Of a stretch of DNA of 64,000 nt, positions 16,911 through 26,950 are shown piece after piece. This DNA comes from Streptomyces sp. NRRL S-37 (GTDB taxonomy: Bacteria > Actinomycetota > Actinomycetes > Streptomycetales > Streptomycetaceae), in NCBI RefSeq assembly GCF_000721605.1, contig NZ_JOIZ01000032.1, forward strand, positions 1 to 64,000. The letters are read 5' to 3'. Under the pieces are notes generated by a model. The model was given only the letters and a program-made list of their open reading frames with translations. It was not told the DNA's origin and made no database searches. Numbering within the stretch: the first letter of the stretch is position 1; each line of letters opens with the position of its first letter. A program made the translations under genes and the position numbers.

Positions 16911-18088
16911 CGGACACACAAGGTGAGGCGGCCACGGCGACGGACCCGGCGCGGGAGCGGCTGCGGCGCTGGCGGCTCGTGCTCGGCGGGGACCCGGCCG
17001 ACGGCACCGGACACGACCTGTCCGGGCAGGACGCCGCGATGGACGGAGCGCTCACCGCGCTCTACGGAAAGGGGGACACACCGCAGGCGGGCCGCGACCG
17101 TTCGGCGGGGCTCGGCGCGTCGGCGCCCTCGGTGGCCCGCTGGCTCGGGGACATCCGGACCTACTTCCCGTCCTCCGTCGTCCAGGTCATGCAGCGCGAC
17201 GCCATCGACCGGCTCGATCTCGCCACGCTCCTGCTGGAACCGGAGATGCTGGAGGCCGTCGAGGCCGACGTCCACCTCGTCGGCACGCTGCTGTCGCTGA
17301 ACAAGGCGATGCCGGAGACGACGAAGGAGACGGCACGCGTGGTGGTGCGCAAGGTCGTCGCGGACCTGGAGGAGCGGCTCGCCACCCGTACCCGGGCCAC
17401 CCTCACCGGCGCCCTCGACCGCAGCGCCCGCGTCAGCCGGCCACGCCACCACGACATCGACTGGAACCGCACGATCGCCGCCAACCTCAAGCACTACCTG
17501 CCGGAGCACCGGACGGTCGTGCCCGAGCGGCTCATCGGCTACGGGCGTGCCTCGCGGTCGGTGAAGAAGGAGGTCGTCCTCTGCGTCGACCAGTCCGGGT
17601 CGATGGCCGCGTCCGTCGTGTACGCGGCGGTGTTCGGGGCGGTGCTCGCCTCCATGCGGTCGGTCGACACCCGGCTCGTCGTGTTCGACACGGCGGTCGC
17701 CGACCTCACCGACCAGCTCGACGACCCCGTCGACGTGCTCTTCGGCACGCGACTCGGCGGCGGCACGGACATCAACCGGGCGCTGGCGTACTGCCAGTCG
17801 CGGATCACCCGGCCCGCCGAGACGGTGGTCGTGCTGATCAGCGACCTCTACGAAGGGGGCATACGCGACGAGATGCTCAAGCGGGTGGCGGCGATGCAGG
17901 CGTCGGGGGTGCGGTTCGTGACGCTGCTCGCGCTGTCCGACGAGGGGGCGCCCGCGTACGACAGGGAGCATGCGGCGGCGCTCGCCGCGCTGGGCGCACC
18001 GGCGTTCGCCTGCACACCCGATCTGTTCCCGGAGGTGATGGCGGCGGCGATCGAGAAGCGGCCGCTGCCGATACCGGACGTGGGATGA
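16907..18088 (+). CDS. VWA (CoxE-like) domain protein, MoxR partner
   Basis: 393 residues, starting four bases inside the upstream stop (ATGA). The N-terminal half is helical. The von Willebrand A domain occupies about 222-385 with an intact MIDAS: DQSGSM (Asp228, Ser230, Ser232), the Thr of LGGGTDIN and the Asp of LISDLYEGG. VWA-CoxE proteins bind metal and dock with MoxR AAA+ hexamers to deliver or remodel targets. This is the last gene of the three-gene operon and resembles E. coli YehP (from memory). No signal peptide is seen, so it should be cytoplasmic. Confidence 0.9.
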   Translation: MTDTQGEAATATDPARERLRRWRLVLGGDPADGTGHDLSGQDAAMDGALTALYGKGDTPQAGRDRSAGLGASAPSVARWLGDIRTYFPSSVVQVMQRDAIDRLDLATLLLEPEMLEAVEADVHLVGTLLSLNKAMPETTKETARVVVRKVVADLEERLATRTRATLTGALDRSARVSRPRHHDIDWNRTIAANLKHYLPEHRTVVPERLIGYGRASRSVKKEVVLCVDQSGSMAASVVYAAVFGAVLASMRSVDTRLVVFDTAVADLTDQLDDPVDVLFGTRLGGGTDINRALAYCQSRITRPAETVVVLISDLYEGGIRDEMLKRVAAMQASGVRFVTLLALSDEGAPAYDREHAAALAALGAPAFACTPDLFPEVMAAAIEKRPLPIPDVG

Positions 18089-18245
18089 GGCGCGGACTCG
18101 GGCCGGTGAAAACGGACATGACTACCCATCGGTAACGGAGGGCTTGCGCGACCTCGGGAGTCGCGTGCGAGGATCGGCGCTGTTCGATTCCAGGGACCGG
18201 TGAAGTGTCTTCGGCCGTCCCGCCGCCCGGGAGGACCCGCCCCCC

Positions 18246-19394
18246 TTGACCTGGTCAGCAGCCGTACCCGGTGCCGCTCTGCGCGCGATGCGCGCGGCGG
18301 CCGGGCGGCGTGCGGTCCGGCTGGCACTGCTGGTGGGCGCGGTGTTCGTGCTCGGCGTGCTGTGCGGGGAGCGGGCGCGGGCGGCGGACGGCACGCCGGC
18401 CGAGGGGACCTCCCCCACCGTCGGGTCCGTCACCGTCGGGTCCGTGGTGCCGGCCGGCTCGGGCGCCGCGCCCGGCTCGAACGGTCCCGTGCCGGTCATC
18501 GGGGCCCTCCCCGTACCGCGCCCGGACGGGGCCGGCCCGATCCGTCCGCCGGCCGAGACCGTGGTCCGGTCCGTGGACGAGCGGATCGTACGGCCGGCCG
18601 GGGAACCGGTCGGCACGGTGACCGGCCGACTGGGCGAGGCGACGCAGGGGCAGCTCCCCGCGCTGCCGGCGCTCTCCGGCCGGGAGCAGCCCGTTACGCT
18701 GCCGGAGCTCCCGCACCTGCCCGCTCTGCCGGTCTCGCCCGCGCTCCCCACCCTGCCCGCGCTCCCCACCCTGCCCGCGCTCCCCACCCTGCCCGCGCTC
18801 CCCGGCGCGCTGCCCTCCTTGCCCGCGCTCCCCGGCGTGCTGCCCTCCTTGCCCGCGCTCCCCGGCCCGGAGCGGCCCGTGCCGCTGCCGGAGCTCCCGC
18901 ACCTGCCCGACGTGCCGGAGCAGCCGCTCCCCGGGCCGGGCACGCCCGCCCCGCAGCCGGACACCCCGACACCGCCGCCCGACGCGCCGGGGCGGGACGC
19001 CCCGGACGAGCCGAAGGTCCCGGACGGACCGTCCGGGGTCCCGGGGCCGGTCGCCGGCCCCGTCGCCCACGGCCCGCAGCCGGCCCATGCCGCCGGCGCG
19101 GCGCACGACGACCACGCACACCGGCCCGCGCGGGACGCCGTACGGGACGCCGCACAGGCCGGGGACACCGCCCCGGCCCCCGCACCGCACGCTCCCGGCG
19201 CTCCCGCCGGCCGGCCGGACGGTACGACGGGCAGCCGCTCGGCCGTGGACCACGGCACGCCGCGCCACGGTGACGCCTGCGCCGTCACCGCACCCCACCG
19301 GTCGCCGCTCCGGCTCGTACCCGGCACCGCCGAGCGCGCCGGGGCGACCGGTACCCGGGACCCGTACCGGGACGTTCCGGTCTCGCCCGCTTAG
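18246..19394 (+). CDS. Leu-Pro repeat protein with single N-terminal membrane helix
   Basis: 382 residues from a TTG at 18246, preceded by GGGAGGA at a somewhat long spacing. One hydrophobic segment (about 24-42, ending ARA-A) is either a signal peptide or an anchor. Most of the rest is low complexity, with a block of LPALPTLPALPT-type repeats at about residues 166-205 flanked by PELPHLP motifs, then Pro/Ala/His-rich sequence. No catalytic motif is seen. It is probably an extracellular or wall-spanning structural protein. It follows the VWA gene by 157 bp on the same strand but has its own upstream gap. I do not recognise the family. Confidence 0.65.
   Translation: MTWSAAVPGAALRAMRAAAGRRAVRLALLVGAVFVLGVLCGERARAADGTPAEGTSPTVGSVTVGSVVPAGSGAAPGSNGPVPVIGALPVPRPDGAGPIRPPAETVVRSVDERIVRPAGEPVGTVTGRLGEATQGQLPALPALSGREQPVTLPELPHLPALPVSPALPTLPALPTLPALPTLPALPGALPSLPALPGVLPSLPALPGPERPVPLPELPHLPDVPEQPLPGPGTPAPQPDTPTPPPDAPGRDAPDEPKVPDGPSGVPGPVAGPVAHGPQPAHAAGAAHDDHAHRPARDAVRDAAQAGDTAPAPAPHAPGAPAGRPDGTTGSRSAVDHGTPRHGDACAVTAPHRSPLRLVPGTAERAGATGTRDPYRDVPVSPA
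18741..18854 (+). repeat. In-frame minisatellite: 3 x 18 bp then 2 x 30 bp
   Basis: Three exact copies of an 18-bp unit starting GCGCTCCCCACC (18741-18794) are followed by two near-identical 30-bp units (18795-18824 and 18825-18854). Both unit lengths are multiples of three, so copy-number change would lengthen or shorten the Leu-Pro tract without a frameshift. Confidence 0.85.
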
Positions 19395-19674
19395 GGCCGG
19401 CCCCTCCCTCGCCGCGGACACGTGTGCGCGAGGGCGGCGCGGCGGCCTGCCCGTCCCGCGCCCTCCGCGCCCTCTGCGTCCTCCGCGCCCCGCCCGTGCG
19501 TGACGCGCGGGTGACAAAGGACTCCGCGGGGCCATCAGACCCGGACAGCCGAAAGCCGTCGGTCCGTCCGGTCGGAACCTCGTGGAGGGGCGGCCGGCCC
19601 CCATTGGGGTGGGGGCCGGTCACCCCGCATCCCGGAGAAAGAGGGTGTTCACCGCCCCTCCGGGCTGTTCGACA

Positions 19675-19710
19675 GGGCCTCACCGGGCCGGCCCCAGCCC
19701 GGTGAGGCCC
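19675..19710. terminator. Intrinsic terminator-like hairpin
   Basis: Perfect 13-bp stem GGGCCTCACCGGG (19675-19687) with CCCGGTGAGGCCC (19698-19710) and a 10-base loop, in the gap before sucC. It lies about 280 bases after the Leu-Pro repeat gene, so it may end a longer 3' transcript. Confidence 0.6.
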
Positions 19711-19748
19711 CTCACGCCCGGCACGCGGTGCCAGAGATGGCGGCATCA

Positions 19749-19763
19749 TGTGACAGGTATCAC
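19749..19763. promoter_or_regulatory. Candidate Crp-type site upstream of sucCD
   Basis: TGTGA-N6-TCAC (TGTGACAGGTATCAC), the form of a cAMP receptor protein half-site pair, lies about 180 bp upstream of the sucC start. A further GTGTGAC follows at 19770-19776. The match is by eye only; Streptomyces Crp recognises GTG-N6-GNCAC-like sites, which this fits imperfectly. Confidence 0.35.
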
Positions 19764-19944
19764 CGCTCACGTGTGACCCGCGATTTAGAGAGGCCCCCCA
19801 AGCGGCGATAACCTGCGAGACGGACATGCCGCGCGCTCGGACACCGTGTGCGCCTCCCTTGTGACACAGCGGACGTCACGTTGCCCTTCGCGGCACGCCC
19901 ACGCATCCAACGAACCGCGAGATCACTGATAGGGACGGAAGCGC

Positions 19945-21123
19945 GTGGACCTGTTCGAGTACCAGGCGAGGGACCTCTTCGCCAAGCACGATGTACCGGT
20001 GCTGGCCGGTGAAGTCATCGACACGCCTGAGGCGGCCCGCGCAGCCACCGAGCGTCTCGGTGGCAAGTCCGTCGTCAAGGCCCAGGTGAAGGTCGGCGGC
20101 CGTGGCAAGGCGGGCGGCGTCAAGCTCGCCGCCACCCCCGACGAGGCGGTCGAGCACGCGACCAACATCCTCGGCATGGACATCAAGGGCCACACGGTCC
20201 ACAAGGTGATGATCGCCGAGACCGCCCCGGAGATCGTCGAGGAGTACTACGTCTCCTTCCTCCTCGACCGTGCCAACCGCACCTTCCTCTCCATCGCCTC
20301 CGTCGAGGGCGGCATGGAGATCGAGGAGGTGGCGGCCACCCGCCCCGAGGCCGTCGCCAAGACGCCGATCGACGCCAACGAGGGGGTGACCCCCGCCAAG
20401 GCCCGTGAGATCGTCGAGGCCGCGAACTTCCCGGCCGAGGTCGCCGACAAGGTCGCCGACGTCCTGGTCACCCTGTGGAAGACCTTCGTCGCCGAGGACG
20501 CGCTCCTCGTCGAGGTCAACCCGCTGGCCAAGGTCGCCTCCGGTGACGTCATCGCCCTGGACGGCAAGGTCTCCCTGGACGAGAACGCCGAGTTCCGCCA
20601 GCCGGAGCACGAGGCCCTCCAGGACAAGGCCTCGGCCAACCCGCTCGAGGCGGCCGCCAAGGAGAAGAACCTCAACTACGTCAAGCTCGACGGTGAGGTC
20701 GGCATCATCGGCAACGGCGCGGGTCTCGTCATGAGCACCCTGGACGTCGTCGCCTACGCCGGTGAGGCGCACGGCGGCGTCAAGCCCGCCAACTTCCTCG
20801 ACATCGGTGGCGGCGCCTCCGCCGCCGTCATGGCGAACGGCCTGGAGATCATCCTCGGCGACCCGGACGTCAAGTCCGTCTTCGTCAACGTCTTCGGCGG
20901 CATCACCGCCTGCGACGAGGTCGCCAACGGCATCGTGCAGGCGCTGCAGCTGCTGAAGGACAAGGGCGAGGAGGTCACCAAGCCCCTCGTCGTCCGCCTC
21001 GACGGCAACAACGCCGAGCTGGGTCGCAAGATCCTCTCCGACGCCAACCACCCGCTGGTGCAGCGCGTGGACACCATGGACGGCGCGGCCGACAAGGCCG
21101 CCGAGCTCGCGGCTGCGAAGTAA
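19945..21123 (+). CDS. sucC: Succinyl-CoA synthetase beta subunit
   Basis: 392 residues, the usual length. ATP-grasp N-terminal domain ([31 protein letters not shown]) and a C-terminal ligase-CoA domain ([26 protein letters not shown]). With SucD it converts succinyl-CoA to succinate while making a nucleoside triphosphate in the TCA cycle. GTG 19945 is preceded by GGGACGGAAG. It is followed after 21 bases by sucD, so the two are co-transcribed. Adjacent TCA genes in the window are mdh and sdhAB, in separate units. Confidence 0.97.
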   Translation: MDLFEYQARDLFAKHDVPVLAGEVIDTPEAARAATERLGGKSVVKAQVKVGGRGKAGGVKLAATPDEAVEHATNILGMDIKGHTVHKVMIAETAPEIVEEYYVSFLLDRANRTFLSIASVEGGMEIEEVAATRPEAVAKTPIDANEGVTPAKAREIVEAANFPAEVADKVADVLVTLWKTFVAEDALLVEVNPLAKVASGDVIALDGKVSLDENAEFRQPEHEALQDKASANPLEAAAKEKNLNYVKLDGEVGIIGNGAGLVMSTLDVVAYAGEAHGGVKPANFLDIGGGASAAVMANGLEIILGDPDVKSVFVNVFGGITACDEVANGIVQALQLLKDKGEEVTKPLVVRLDGNNAELGRKILSDANHPLVQRVDTMDGAADKAAELAAAK

Positions 21124-21144
21124 GGAAGAGGGACTCAGACAGCC

Positions 21145-22029
21145 ATGGCTATCTTCCTCAACAAGGACTCCAAGGTCATCGTCCAGGGCATGACCGGTGC
21201 CACGGGCATGAAGCACACCAAGCTCATGCTGGCCGACGGCACGAACATCGTCGGCGGCGTGAACCCGCGCAAGGCCGGCACGTCCGTCGACATCGACGGC
21301 AACGAGATCCCGGTCTTCGGCACCGTCGCCGAGGCGATGGAGAAGACGGGCGCCAACGTGTCCGTCCTCTTCGTGCCGCCGGCCTTCGCCAAGGCCGCCG
21401 TGGTCGAGGCCATCGACGCCGAGATCCCGCTCGCGGTCGTCATCACCGAGGGCATCGCGGTGCACGACTCCGCCGCGTTCTACGCGTACGCCGTGGAGAA
21501 GGGCAACAAGACCCGGATCATCGGCCCGAACTGCCCCGGTCTGATCACCCCCGGTCAGTCGAACGCCGGCATCATCCCGGGCGACATCACCAAGCCGGGC
21601 CGCATCGGCCTGGTCTCGAAGTCCGGCACGCTGACGTACCAGATGATGTACGAGCTGCGTGACATCGGCTTCTCCTCCGCCGTCGGCATCGGTGGCGACC
21701 CGGTCATCGGCACCACGCACATCGACGCGCTCGCCGCGTTCGAGGCCGACCCCGACACCGACCTGATCGTGATGATCGGTGAGATCGGCGGCGACGCCGA
21801 GGAGCGGGCCGCGGCGTTCATCAAGGAGAACGTGAAGAAGCCGGTCGTCGGCTACGTCGCGGGCTTCACCGCGCCCGAGGGCAAGACCATGGGCCACGCC
21901 GGCGCCATCGTCTCCGGCTCCTCCGGCACGGCCGCCGCGAAGAAGGAGGCCCTCGAGGCCGCCGGCGTCAAGGTCGGCAAGACCCCGACCGAGACGGCGA
22001 AGCTGGCGCGCGCGATCCTCGCCGGCTGA
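21145..22029 (+). CDS. sucD: Succinyl-CoA synthetase alpha subunit
   Basis: 294 residues, full length. CoA-binding domain ([22 protein letters not shown]) and the phosphohistidine loop [12 protein letters not shown], with His at about residue 251, the residue phosphorylated during catalysis. It forms the alpha-beta complex with SucC. ATG 21145 follows GGAAGAGGG. A strong hairpin terminator ends the operon at 22088-22127. Confidence 0.97.
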   Translation: MAIFLNKDSKVIVQGMTGATGMKHTKLMLADGTNIVGGVNPRKAGTSVDIDGNEIPVFGTVAEAMEKTGANVSVLFVPPAFAKAAVVEAIDAEIPLAVVITEGIAVHDSAAFYAYAVEKGNKTRIIGPNCPGLITPGQSNAGIIPGDITKPGRIGLVSKSGTLTYQMMYELRDIGFSSAVGIGGDPVIGTTHIDALAAFEADPDTDLIVMIGEIGGDAEERAAAFIKENVKKPVVGYVAGFTAPEGKTMGHAGAIVSGSSGTAAAKKEALEAAGVKVGKTPTETAKLARAILAG

Positions 22030-22087
22030 ACCACGGCCGCACCACGGCCGAGCCGCAGCCGGGTCACCGGTGCGGAGCGACACCGTA

Positions 22088-22127
22088 CGGGTGGGCCCGT
22101 TCCCCGCAGTGGGGGACGGGCCCACCG
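22088..22127. terminator. Bidirectional terminator after sucCD
   Basis: Long stem (CGGGTGGGCCCGTTCCCC at 22088-22105 with GGGGGACGGGCCCACCG at 22111-22127, one mismatch) between convergent sucD and the gene at 22143-23315. Confidence 0.8.
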
Positions 22128-22142
22128 TCGTCTCCGCCCCGG

Positions 22143-23315
22143 TCACCGCGCCTGCGGCGCCAGCCGTTCCGGTCCCCGCGGCAGCTTCCTCCGCAGCCGG
22201 TCGCGCAGTTCCCGCTCGTCCTCCGAGAGAGGGCCGGGCGCCATCCGCGGTGGAACGCCCCGCACCGTCTCGCCCGGCGGCACCGGCGGCTCGTAGCCGG
22301 TCGGGGCCGTGTACAGGGTGAGCGCCGTGGCACCGGTCAGCGCGACGGTGAACGCGACGGCGGCCCGCGTCCAGAACCGGGCCCGGCGCTCGCTGCCGCC
22401 GCGCACCGCCGGCGGCTCGGCCACCCGCGGCCGCCCGGCGCAGGCCAGCTCGGCCAGCCGCCGCTGCAGCTCGTCCGGGTCCGACAGCTCCGGGAGCCGG
22501 GCGGCGACGGTCTCGCGCGCGTACGTCAGCCGGCCGGCCGCCGCCCGGGTGCTGGCCTCCGTCTCCGCCGCCGTCTCGGGCAGGCCGAGGCCGAGGCCGT
22601 CGTACAGCAGGAGCGTGCGGCGGTACGGCGGCGGCAGGCGCAGCAGCGTCTCCAGGAGCATCCGGTCCTCGTCGTCGGAGGGCGGCGGTTCGGGCCGCCG
22701 GTGACGGCGGCGGTACCGGTGCCACGGGGAGAGCGCCCACTCGTACGCCGCCGCGCGCACCCAGCCGGCCGGGTCCGGGTCCCGGGCCACCTCGGGCCAG
22801 CGGTCCCAGGCGAGCTGGAAGGCCCGCTCCACGGACTCGCGGGCGAGTGCGCGGCGGCCGGTGAGCAGATAGGCCTGCCGGACGAGGGCGGGGGCGCAGA
22901 AGGAGTACAGGGCGTCGAAGGCCTGAGCGGGCGTCAGACGCTCCTCACGGAAGGCGGATGACGGCGGGGGCGCCTGCGTGAACGCGGAGGGTTCCGGCGC
23001 GATCGTGCCGGGACGGCCGTCGCCGCCCGGTCTCCCCAGGCGCACCGCCACCACCGCCGCGGCCTCCTCCCGGTGAACGGGGACGGACTCCCGGATCCCG
23101 CCGTCGGCGGCCCTTTCCGCCAGGCCGGCCAGCAGCTTCGCGTACGCCTTCCGGTTCCGGCCGCGCGGTGTGCCGCGGCCGGACTCCCACGCGCGCACCG
23201 TCTCGGGCCGCACGCCCACACATTCCGCGACCTGGCGCCGGGTCAGCGATGCCGCCGTGCGCAGGCGCCGGCGTTCGTCGGGGGAGGGGAGCGGGGTGAC
23301 GGGGCTCCGTGTCAC
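22143..23315 (-). CDS. XRE HTH - ECF sigma-like - membrane anchor fusion protein
   Basis: 390 residues from GTG 23315 with GGAGGG upstream. Three parts can be read. (1) An XRE-type helix-turn-helix at about 11-60 ([20 protein letters not shown]). (2) An ECF sigma-like module at about 128-290, with a region-2-like helix ([16 protein letters not shown]... [12 protein letters not shown]) and a region-4-like tail ([20 protein letters not shown]...). (3) A basic stretch and one membrane helix at about 310-330 ([17 protein letters not shown]) with a short external tail. This would be a membrane-tethered transcription factor, or a sigma-derived protein that no longer directs transcription. It is divergent from the membrane protein at 23412 and sits next to sucD. 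Confidence 0.75.
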   Translation of the reverse strand: MTRSPVTPLPSPDERRRLRTAASLTRRQVAECVGVRPETVRAWESGRGTPRGRNRKAYAKLLAGLAERAADGGIRESVPVHREEAAAVVAVRLGRPGGDGRPGTIAPEPSAFTQAPPPSSAFREERLTPAQAFDALYSFCAPALVRQAYLLTGRRALARESVERAFQLAWDRWPEVARDPDPAGWVRAAAYEWALSPWHRYRRRHRRPEPPPSDDEDRMLLETLLRLPPPYRRTLLLYDGLGLGLPETAAETEASTRAAAGRLTYARETVAARLPELSDPDELQRRLAELACAGRPRVAEPPAVRGGSERRARFWTRAAVAFTVALTGATALTLYTAPTGYEPPVPPGETVRGVPPRMAPGPLSEDERELRDRLRRKLPRGPERLAPQAR

Positions 23316-23411
23316 TGGGCGCCCCTCCGTCCGGAAAAGTACATAAACGTATATTGGGCGACACAACCGCGCTTCGCCCGTTACGACGGGAAAGCGCGTG
23401 TCGTTGGGAGC

Positions 23412-25163
23412 ATGGCGGACGTGACCCAGATGACCGCTCGCCGTACGACGCCGGCCGCCCTGCTCACCCGTGTGCGCGACCGCTCGCCGGGGCTCGCCTC
23501 CGGCCTCCTCGGCGGCGCCCTCGCGGCCGGACTGGGGCTCGCGGCGTTCGCCGTCCTCGTGATCCTGCTGTGGATCAGCTCGCCCTACCCCGACAGCGGG
23601 CCCGGCGGCGCCCTGCACATCGCGGCGGCGCTGTGGCTGCTCGCCCACGGCGCCGAACTGGTGCGCGCCGACACCCTCTCCGGCGTCCCCGCACCCGTGG
23701 GCGTCCCGCCGCTGCTGCTGCTCGCGCTGCCGGTGTGGCTGCTGCACCGGGCGGCCCGCGACGCGGCGGAGGGCGGCGCGGGCCGCGGCGGACAGGCCCC
23801 GCTGGTCCCCGGCCGTACGGCGTGGGCGGGCGTCCTCCTCGGCTACCTCGCCGTCGGCGCGCCCGCCGCGCTCTACTGCGCCGGCGGCGGGCTGCGGCCG
23901 GCGTGGGAGACGGCCGTCGTGTGCGTGCCGCTGGTCGCCGCACTGGCCGCGGGGGCGGGGGTGTGGACGGCGTACGGCCGTCCGAGCGGGCCGCTGGAGC
24001 GGGTGCTGGGCGCGGTGCTGCCGAGGGGCGCACGCCATCTGGTCCTCGGACCGGACGGCCGTCCCGGAGTCGCGGCGCGGGCGGCGGCGGCCGGGGCGGC
24101 GGTGCTGGCCGGCGGCGGGGCGCTGCTCCTCGTGGTGTCGCTGGGATGGCACGCCGGGGAGACCCGGCAGGCGTTCCCGCGGCTGACGGAGGGCTGGTCG
24201 GGATGGGTCGCGGTGCTGCTGCTCTGCGTCACGCTGGCGCCGAACGCCGCGGTGTGGGCGGCGGCGTACGCCCTCGGCCCCGGCTTCCTCCTCGGGGCCG
24301 GCACCCGGGTGACCCCCCTGTTCTCCCCGTCCGCCCCGCCGCTGCCGCCGTTCCCGCTGCTCGCGGCGGTGCCGGACACGGGAGCGGGAACCGCGCCGAA
24401 CTGGGCGGCGGCGGCGCTGCCGGTGACGGCCGGACTGGTGGTGGGGCGGTTCGTGGGACGGGGTGCCGCACGGAGCGGACCGGCGCCCGCCCCCGCCTGG
24501 ACCCGCGGCCGGACCGCCGGGGCGGCGGTACTGGCGGCCGTGCTGTGCGCGGCCCCGCTGTCCGCGCTCGCCGCGCTCGCGGGCGGGCCGCTGGGAGTGG
24601 CCGCGCTCTCCCGGTTCGGCCCGGTGTGGTGGCAGGTGGGGGCCGCGGCACTGGCGTGGCTCGCGCTGGTGGCGGTCCCCACGGCCCTGACGGTACGGGC
24701 CTGGCGCCGCCGCCCGCCCGCAGGCGAGGCGGGGGACCGGCTCCCGGAGGCGGGTGCGCCACACCCTCGTCGGGGCGTGGTGAACCGGCTTCTGAGGCCC
24801 GGATCGTCGAGGGACCGCCGGGACGGCCGGAACTTGGTGGACCGGTTTCCGGGGGCCGGGCCGGCACGGGGCCGCCGGGGTCCGGAGAGGCGGCTTCCGG
24901 GGATCGGATCACCGCGGGACCGCCGGCTCCCGGGGCCCGGCACACCGCGGAACCACCGCCTCCCGGAGGAGGCGAAGCCGGCGCCGCCCGTACGGGGCGG
25001 GCCGGTCCCGCCCCTCCCGCGCGACGACCCCGACGAGCCGCACCCGCTCCACCGCACCCGGGCACCCGCGCCCGGCCGGTGGGACTGGGACATGCCGTTC
25101 GGCGTGCGGGACGCGGTCACCGCCCCCGGCGAGGAGGGCCCCACGTCCGCCGCACGGGAGTGA
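23412..25163 (+). CDS. Polytopic membrane protein (DUF6350 family)
   Basis: About 583 residues, strongly hydrophobic over residues 25-430, with around ten membrane segments and an Arg/Pro/Gly-rich cytoplasmic tail (about 435-583) rich in repeated RDRR-x-PG-type motifs. The family is actinobacterial and uncharacterised; its conserved place between sucD and purN is known from memory. ATG 23412 has GGGAG too close for an ideal binding site; ATG 23430 or a longer form is possible. It converges with the next gene, nine bases apart. Confidence 0.75.
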   Translation: MADVTQMTARRTTPAALLTRVRDRSPGLASGLLGGALAAGLGLAAFAVLVILLWISSPYPDSGPGGALHIAAALWLLAHGAELVRADTLSGVPAPVGVPPLLLLALPVWLLHRAARDAAEGGAGRGGQAPLVPGRTAWAGVLLGYLAVGAPAALYCAGGGLRPAWETAVVCVPLVAALAAGAGVWTAYGRPSGPLERVLGAVLPRGARHLVLGPDGRPGVAARAAAAGAAVLAGGGALLLVVSLGWHAGETRQAFPRLTEGWSGWVAVLLLCVTLAPNAAVWAAAYALGPGFLLGAGTRVTPLFSPSAPPLPPFPLLAAVPDTGAGTAPNWAAAALPVTAGLVVGRFVGRGAARSGPAPAPAWTRGRTAGAAVLAAVLCAAPLSALAALAGGPLGVAALSRFGPVWWQVGAAALAWLALVAVPTALTVRAWRRRPPAGEAGDRLPEAGAPHPRRGVVNRLLRPGSSRDRRDGRNLVDRFPGAGPARGRRGPERRLPGIGSPRDRRLPGPGTPRNHRLPEEAKPAPPVRGGPVPPLPRDDPDEPHPLHRTRAPAPGRWDWDMPFGVRDAVTAPGEEGPTSAARE

Positions 25164-25172
25164 GAGCAGGTG

Positions 25173-25937
25173 TCAGCCGCCGTCCCCCAGGAGGTCCCGG
25201 AGCTGCTCCGGCAGGAGGTCGCCGCAGGACTGGCGGGCCTCATGGGTGAGGGCGTCCTCGGTGCAGGTGTAGTAGTCGCTGTAGACCAGCTGGGCCGTGA
25301 AGGACGCGGCGACCAGGGCGAGCGCCAGCGACCCCGTGACCAGTCCGCTCACCGCGGCCGTGGTCTGCGGGCGGCCCTTCGGCTCGGACGCCGGGGCGTC
25401 CGGGTCCTGCGCGCGGGGCTTGGCGCGCAGGGCGCTGATGCCCCAGTACAGGGCGAACGCGCCCAGCAGCAGCGCGACGTAAGGCCAGCCGAACAGGCCG
25501 AAGAAGAAGGCCCACATGCCGGACAGCAGGGCGAGGCGCGCACGGCGCTGGGCCGGGTCCGTGGGGTCCCAGCGCGTGCCGGGCCCCTGGGGGCCGCCGC
25601 CCTGCCCCTCGGGACCGCGCGGGCGCTCGCCGAAACCGCCGGGGGAGCGGCCGGGCTGCCGGTCGCTCCAGTTCCGGCCCCAGGGGGAGCGGTCGCCGCC
25701 CTCCCCGCCGGACGGGTGCCTCGGCTGCCAGGGCCGGTCGGGAGTCCCCTCCGGCGGCGGCGCGAACGGGTTGTCGTCCTGAGAACCCCGGGCCCCACGG
25801 CGCCCGTCGTCGCCGCCTCCGTCCTGGGGCGCGTCGGGCGGCGAGGAGGGGCGCTCCCGCAGCAGCACGGCGCCCCGCTCCCCTCCCTGGGCGGACTGCT
25901 GGGGGAACGTGAGAAGTCGCAGGCTGCGGTCCGGCAT
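25173..25937 (-). CDS. Membrane protein with disordered N-terminus
   Basis: 254 residues from ATG 25937 (a TTG precedes it in frame). The first ~125 residues are Pro/Gly/Arg-rich and probably disordered. Two or three membrane helices follow (about 136-170 containing [20 protein letters not shown], and about 198-220). The C-terminal extracellular part has two cysteines ([15 protein letters not shown]) that could form a disulphide. No known family or activity recognised. It lies between the DUF6350 gene (convergent) and purN (divergent). Confidence 0.7.
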   Translation of the reverse strand: MPDRSLRLLTFPQQSAQGGERGAVLLRERPSSPPDAPQDGGGDDGRRGARGSQDDNPFAPPPEGTPDRPWQPRHPSGGEGGDRSPWGRNWSDRQPGRSPGGFGERPRGPEGQGGGPQGPGTRWDPTDPAQRRARLALLSGMWAFFFGLFGWPYVALLLGAFALYWGISALRAKPRAQDPDAPASEPKGRPQTTAAVSGLVTGSLALALVAASFTAQLVYSDYYTCTEDALTHEARQSCGDLLPEQLRDLLGDGG

Positions 25938-26311
25938 CAAGTGAGCGTCTTCCCCTTAATGAAGCACGGCGTGGTCCGGCGTGGCCGTCCCGCACGACGT
26001 ATTCGACTACGACTGGGCTGGTGAACCGGTGCGTTCCCGTCGGCTCTCCGCGGCCCGGGTCCGTCATCCTGTGAACGCCCGGTGCACGGCTGACGTTCCC
26101 ACGCGCCCCGGCGTTCCAGGACCGGCTCTTCCCAGACGCTACCTTCCGGCCGCGCCCCCGTCCCGTGGGGGCCGCCCGGTGTGCCGGTATCGTTGCTGAC
26201 GGTCGGCCGCTTCGTAGGCTTCCCCGTATCCGGGGACGCGAAGCATTCGTATGAATATACAAAGCGCTGTGCCGCCGACCGTGCAGACGCTCCCCGAGAA
26301 AGGGCCCCACC
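25938..26311. other. Intergenic region upstream of purN
   Basis: 374 bases. Near 26244-26258 an AT-rich stretch (GCATTCGTATGAATATAC) with the dyad ATTC-N4-GAAT probably forms the purN promoter. No ZTP or purine riboswitch blocks were seen, in contrast to glyA. Confidence 0.45.
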
Positions 26312-26950
26312 GTGGCCGCCAAGCCCGTGGCCGAGCGCGCCAGGCGTCTCGTCGTGCTGGTCTCCGGATCCGGCACCAACCTCCAGGCGCTCCTCGACGA
26401 GATCGACGCCGTCGGCGCCGAGGCGTACGGGGCCGAGGTCGTGGCCGTCGGCGCCGACCGCGAGGGCATCGAGGGACTGGCCCGCGCCGAGCGCGCCGGA
26501 CTGCCGACCTTCGTCTGCAAGGTCAAGGACCACCCGACCCGCGAGGAGTGGGACGCGGCGCTCACCGAGGCCGTCGCCGCCCACGAGCCCGACCTGGTGG
26601 TGTCCGCCGGGTTCATGAAGATCGTGGGGAAGGAGTTCCTCGCGCGCTTCGGCGGACGGATCGTCAACACCCACCCCGCCCTGCTGCCCAGTTTCCCCGG
26701 GGCCCACGGCGTACGGGACGCGCTCGCGTACGGCGCCAAGGTCACCGGCTGCACCGTCCACTTCGTCGACGACGGCGTCGACACCGGACCGATCATCGCG
26801 CAGGGCGTGGTGGAGGTCCGGGACGAGGACGACGAGAGCGCTCTGCACGAGCGCATCAAGGACGTCGAGCGAAGGCTGCTCGTCGAGGTCGTGGGGCTCC
26901 TCGCCCGCAACGGCTACCGCATTGAGGGACGAAAGGTAGTTATCCAGTGA
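26312..26950 (+). CDS. purN: Phosphoribosylglycinamide formyltransferase
   Basis: 212 residues; folate-dependent GAR transformylase, third step of purine synthesis (GAR + 10-formyl-THF to FGAR). Visible motifs are the phosphate loop [11 protein letters not shown], the formyl-THF site [15 protein letters not shown] (catalytic Asn and His) and [12 protein letters not shown] (catalytic Asp). GTG 26312 follows GAGAAAGG. The stop overlaps the purH start by GTGA, so the two formyl-folate enzymes are translationally coupled. Confidence 0.96.
   Translation: MAAKPVAERARRLVVLVSGSGTNLQALLDEIDAVGAEAYGAEVVAVGADREGIEGLARAERAGLPTFVCKVKDHPTREEWDAALTEAVAAHEPDLVVSAGFMKIVGKEFLARFGGRIVNTHPALLPSFPGAHGVRDALAYGAKVTGCTVHFVDDGVDTGPIIAQGVVEVRDEDDESALHERIKDVERRLLVEVVGLLARNGYRIEGRKVVIQ

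Larger units (their letters stand above)
19395..19944. other. Intergenic region upstream of sucCD
   Basis: 550 bases with no convincing gene. It contains a strong hairpin (19675-19710) and a dyad resembling a Crp site (19749-19763), and ends in the promoter-leader of sucC. The first 250 bases are G+C-rich sequence in which I see nothing recognisable. Confidence 0.5.

Noticed and set aside
18741..18854. CRISPR-like array
   Set aside because: Units are contiguous with no spacers and encode Leu-Pro repeats in frame; it is a coding minisatellite.
19876..22740. 954-codon minus-strand open frame over sucCD
   Set aside because: Antisense shadow; sucC and sucD are intact on the plus strand and the minus frame is Val/Asp/Gly-repetitive without motifs.
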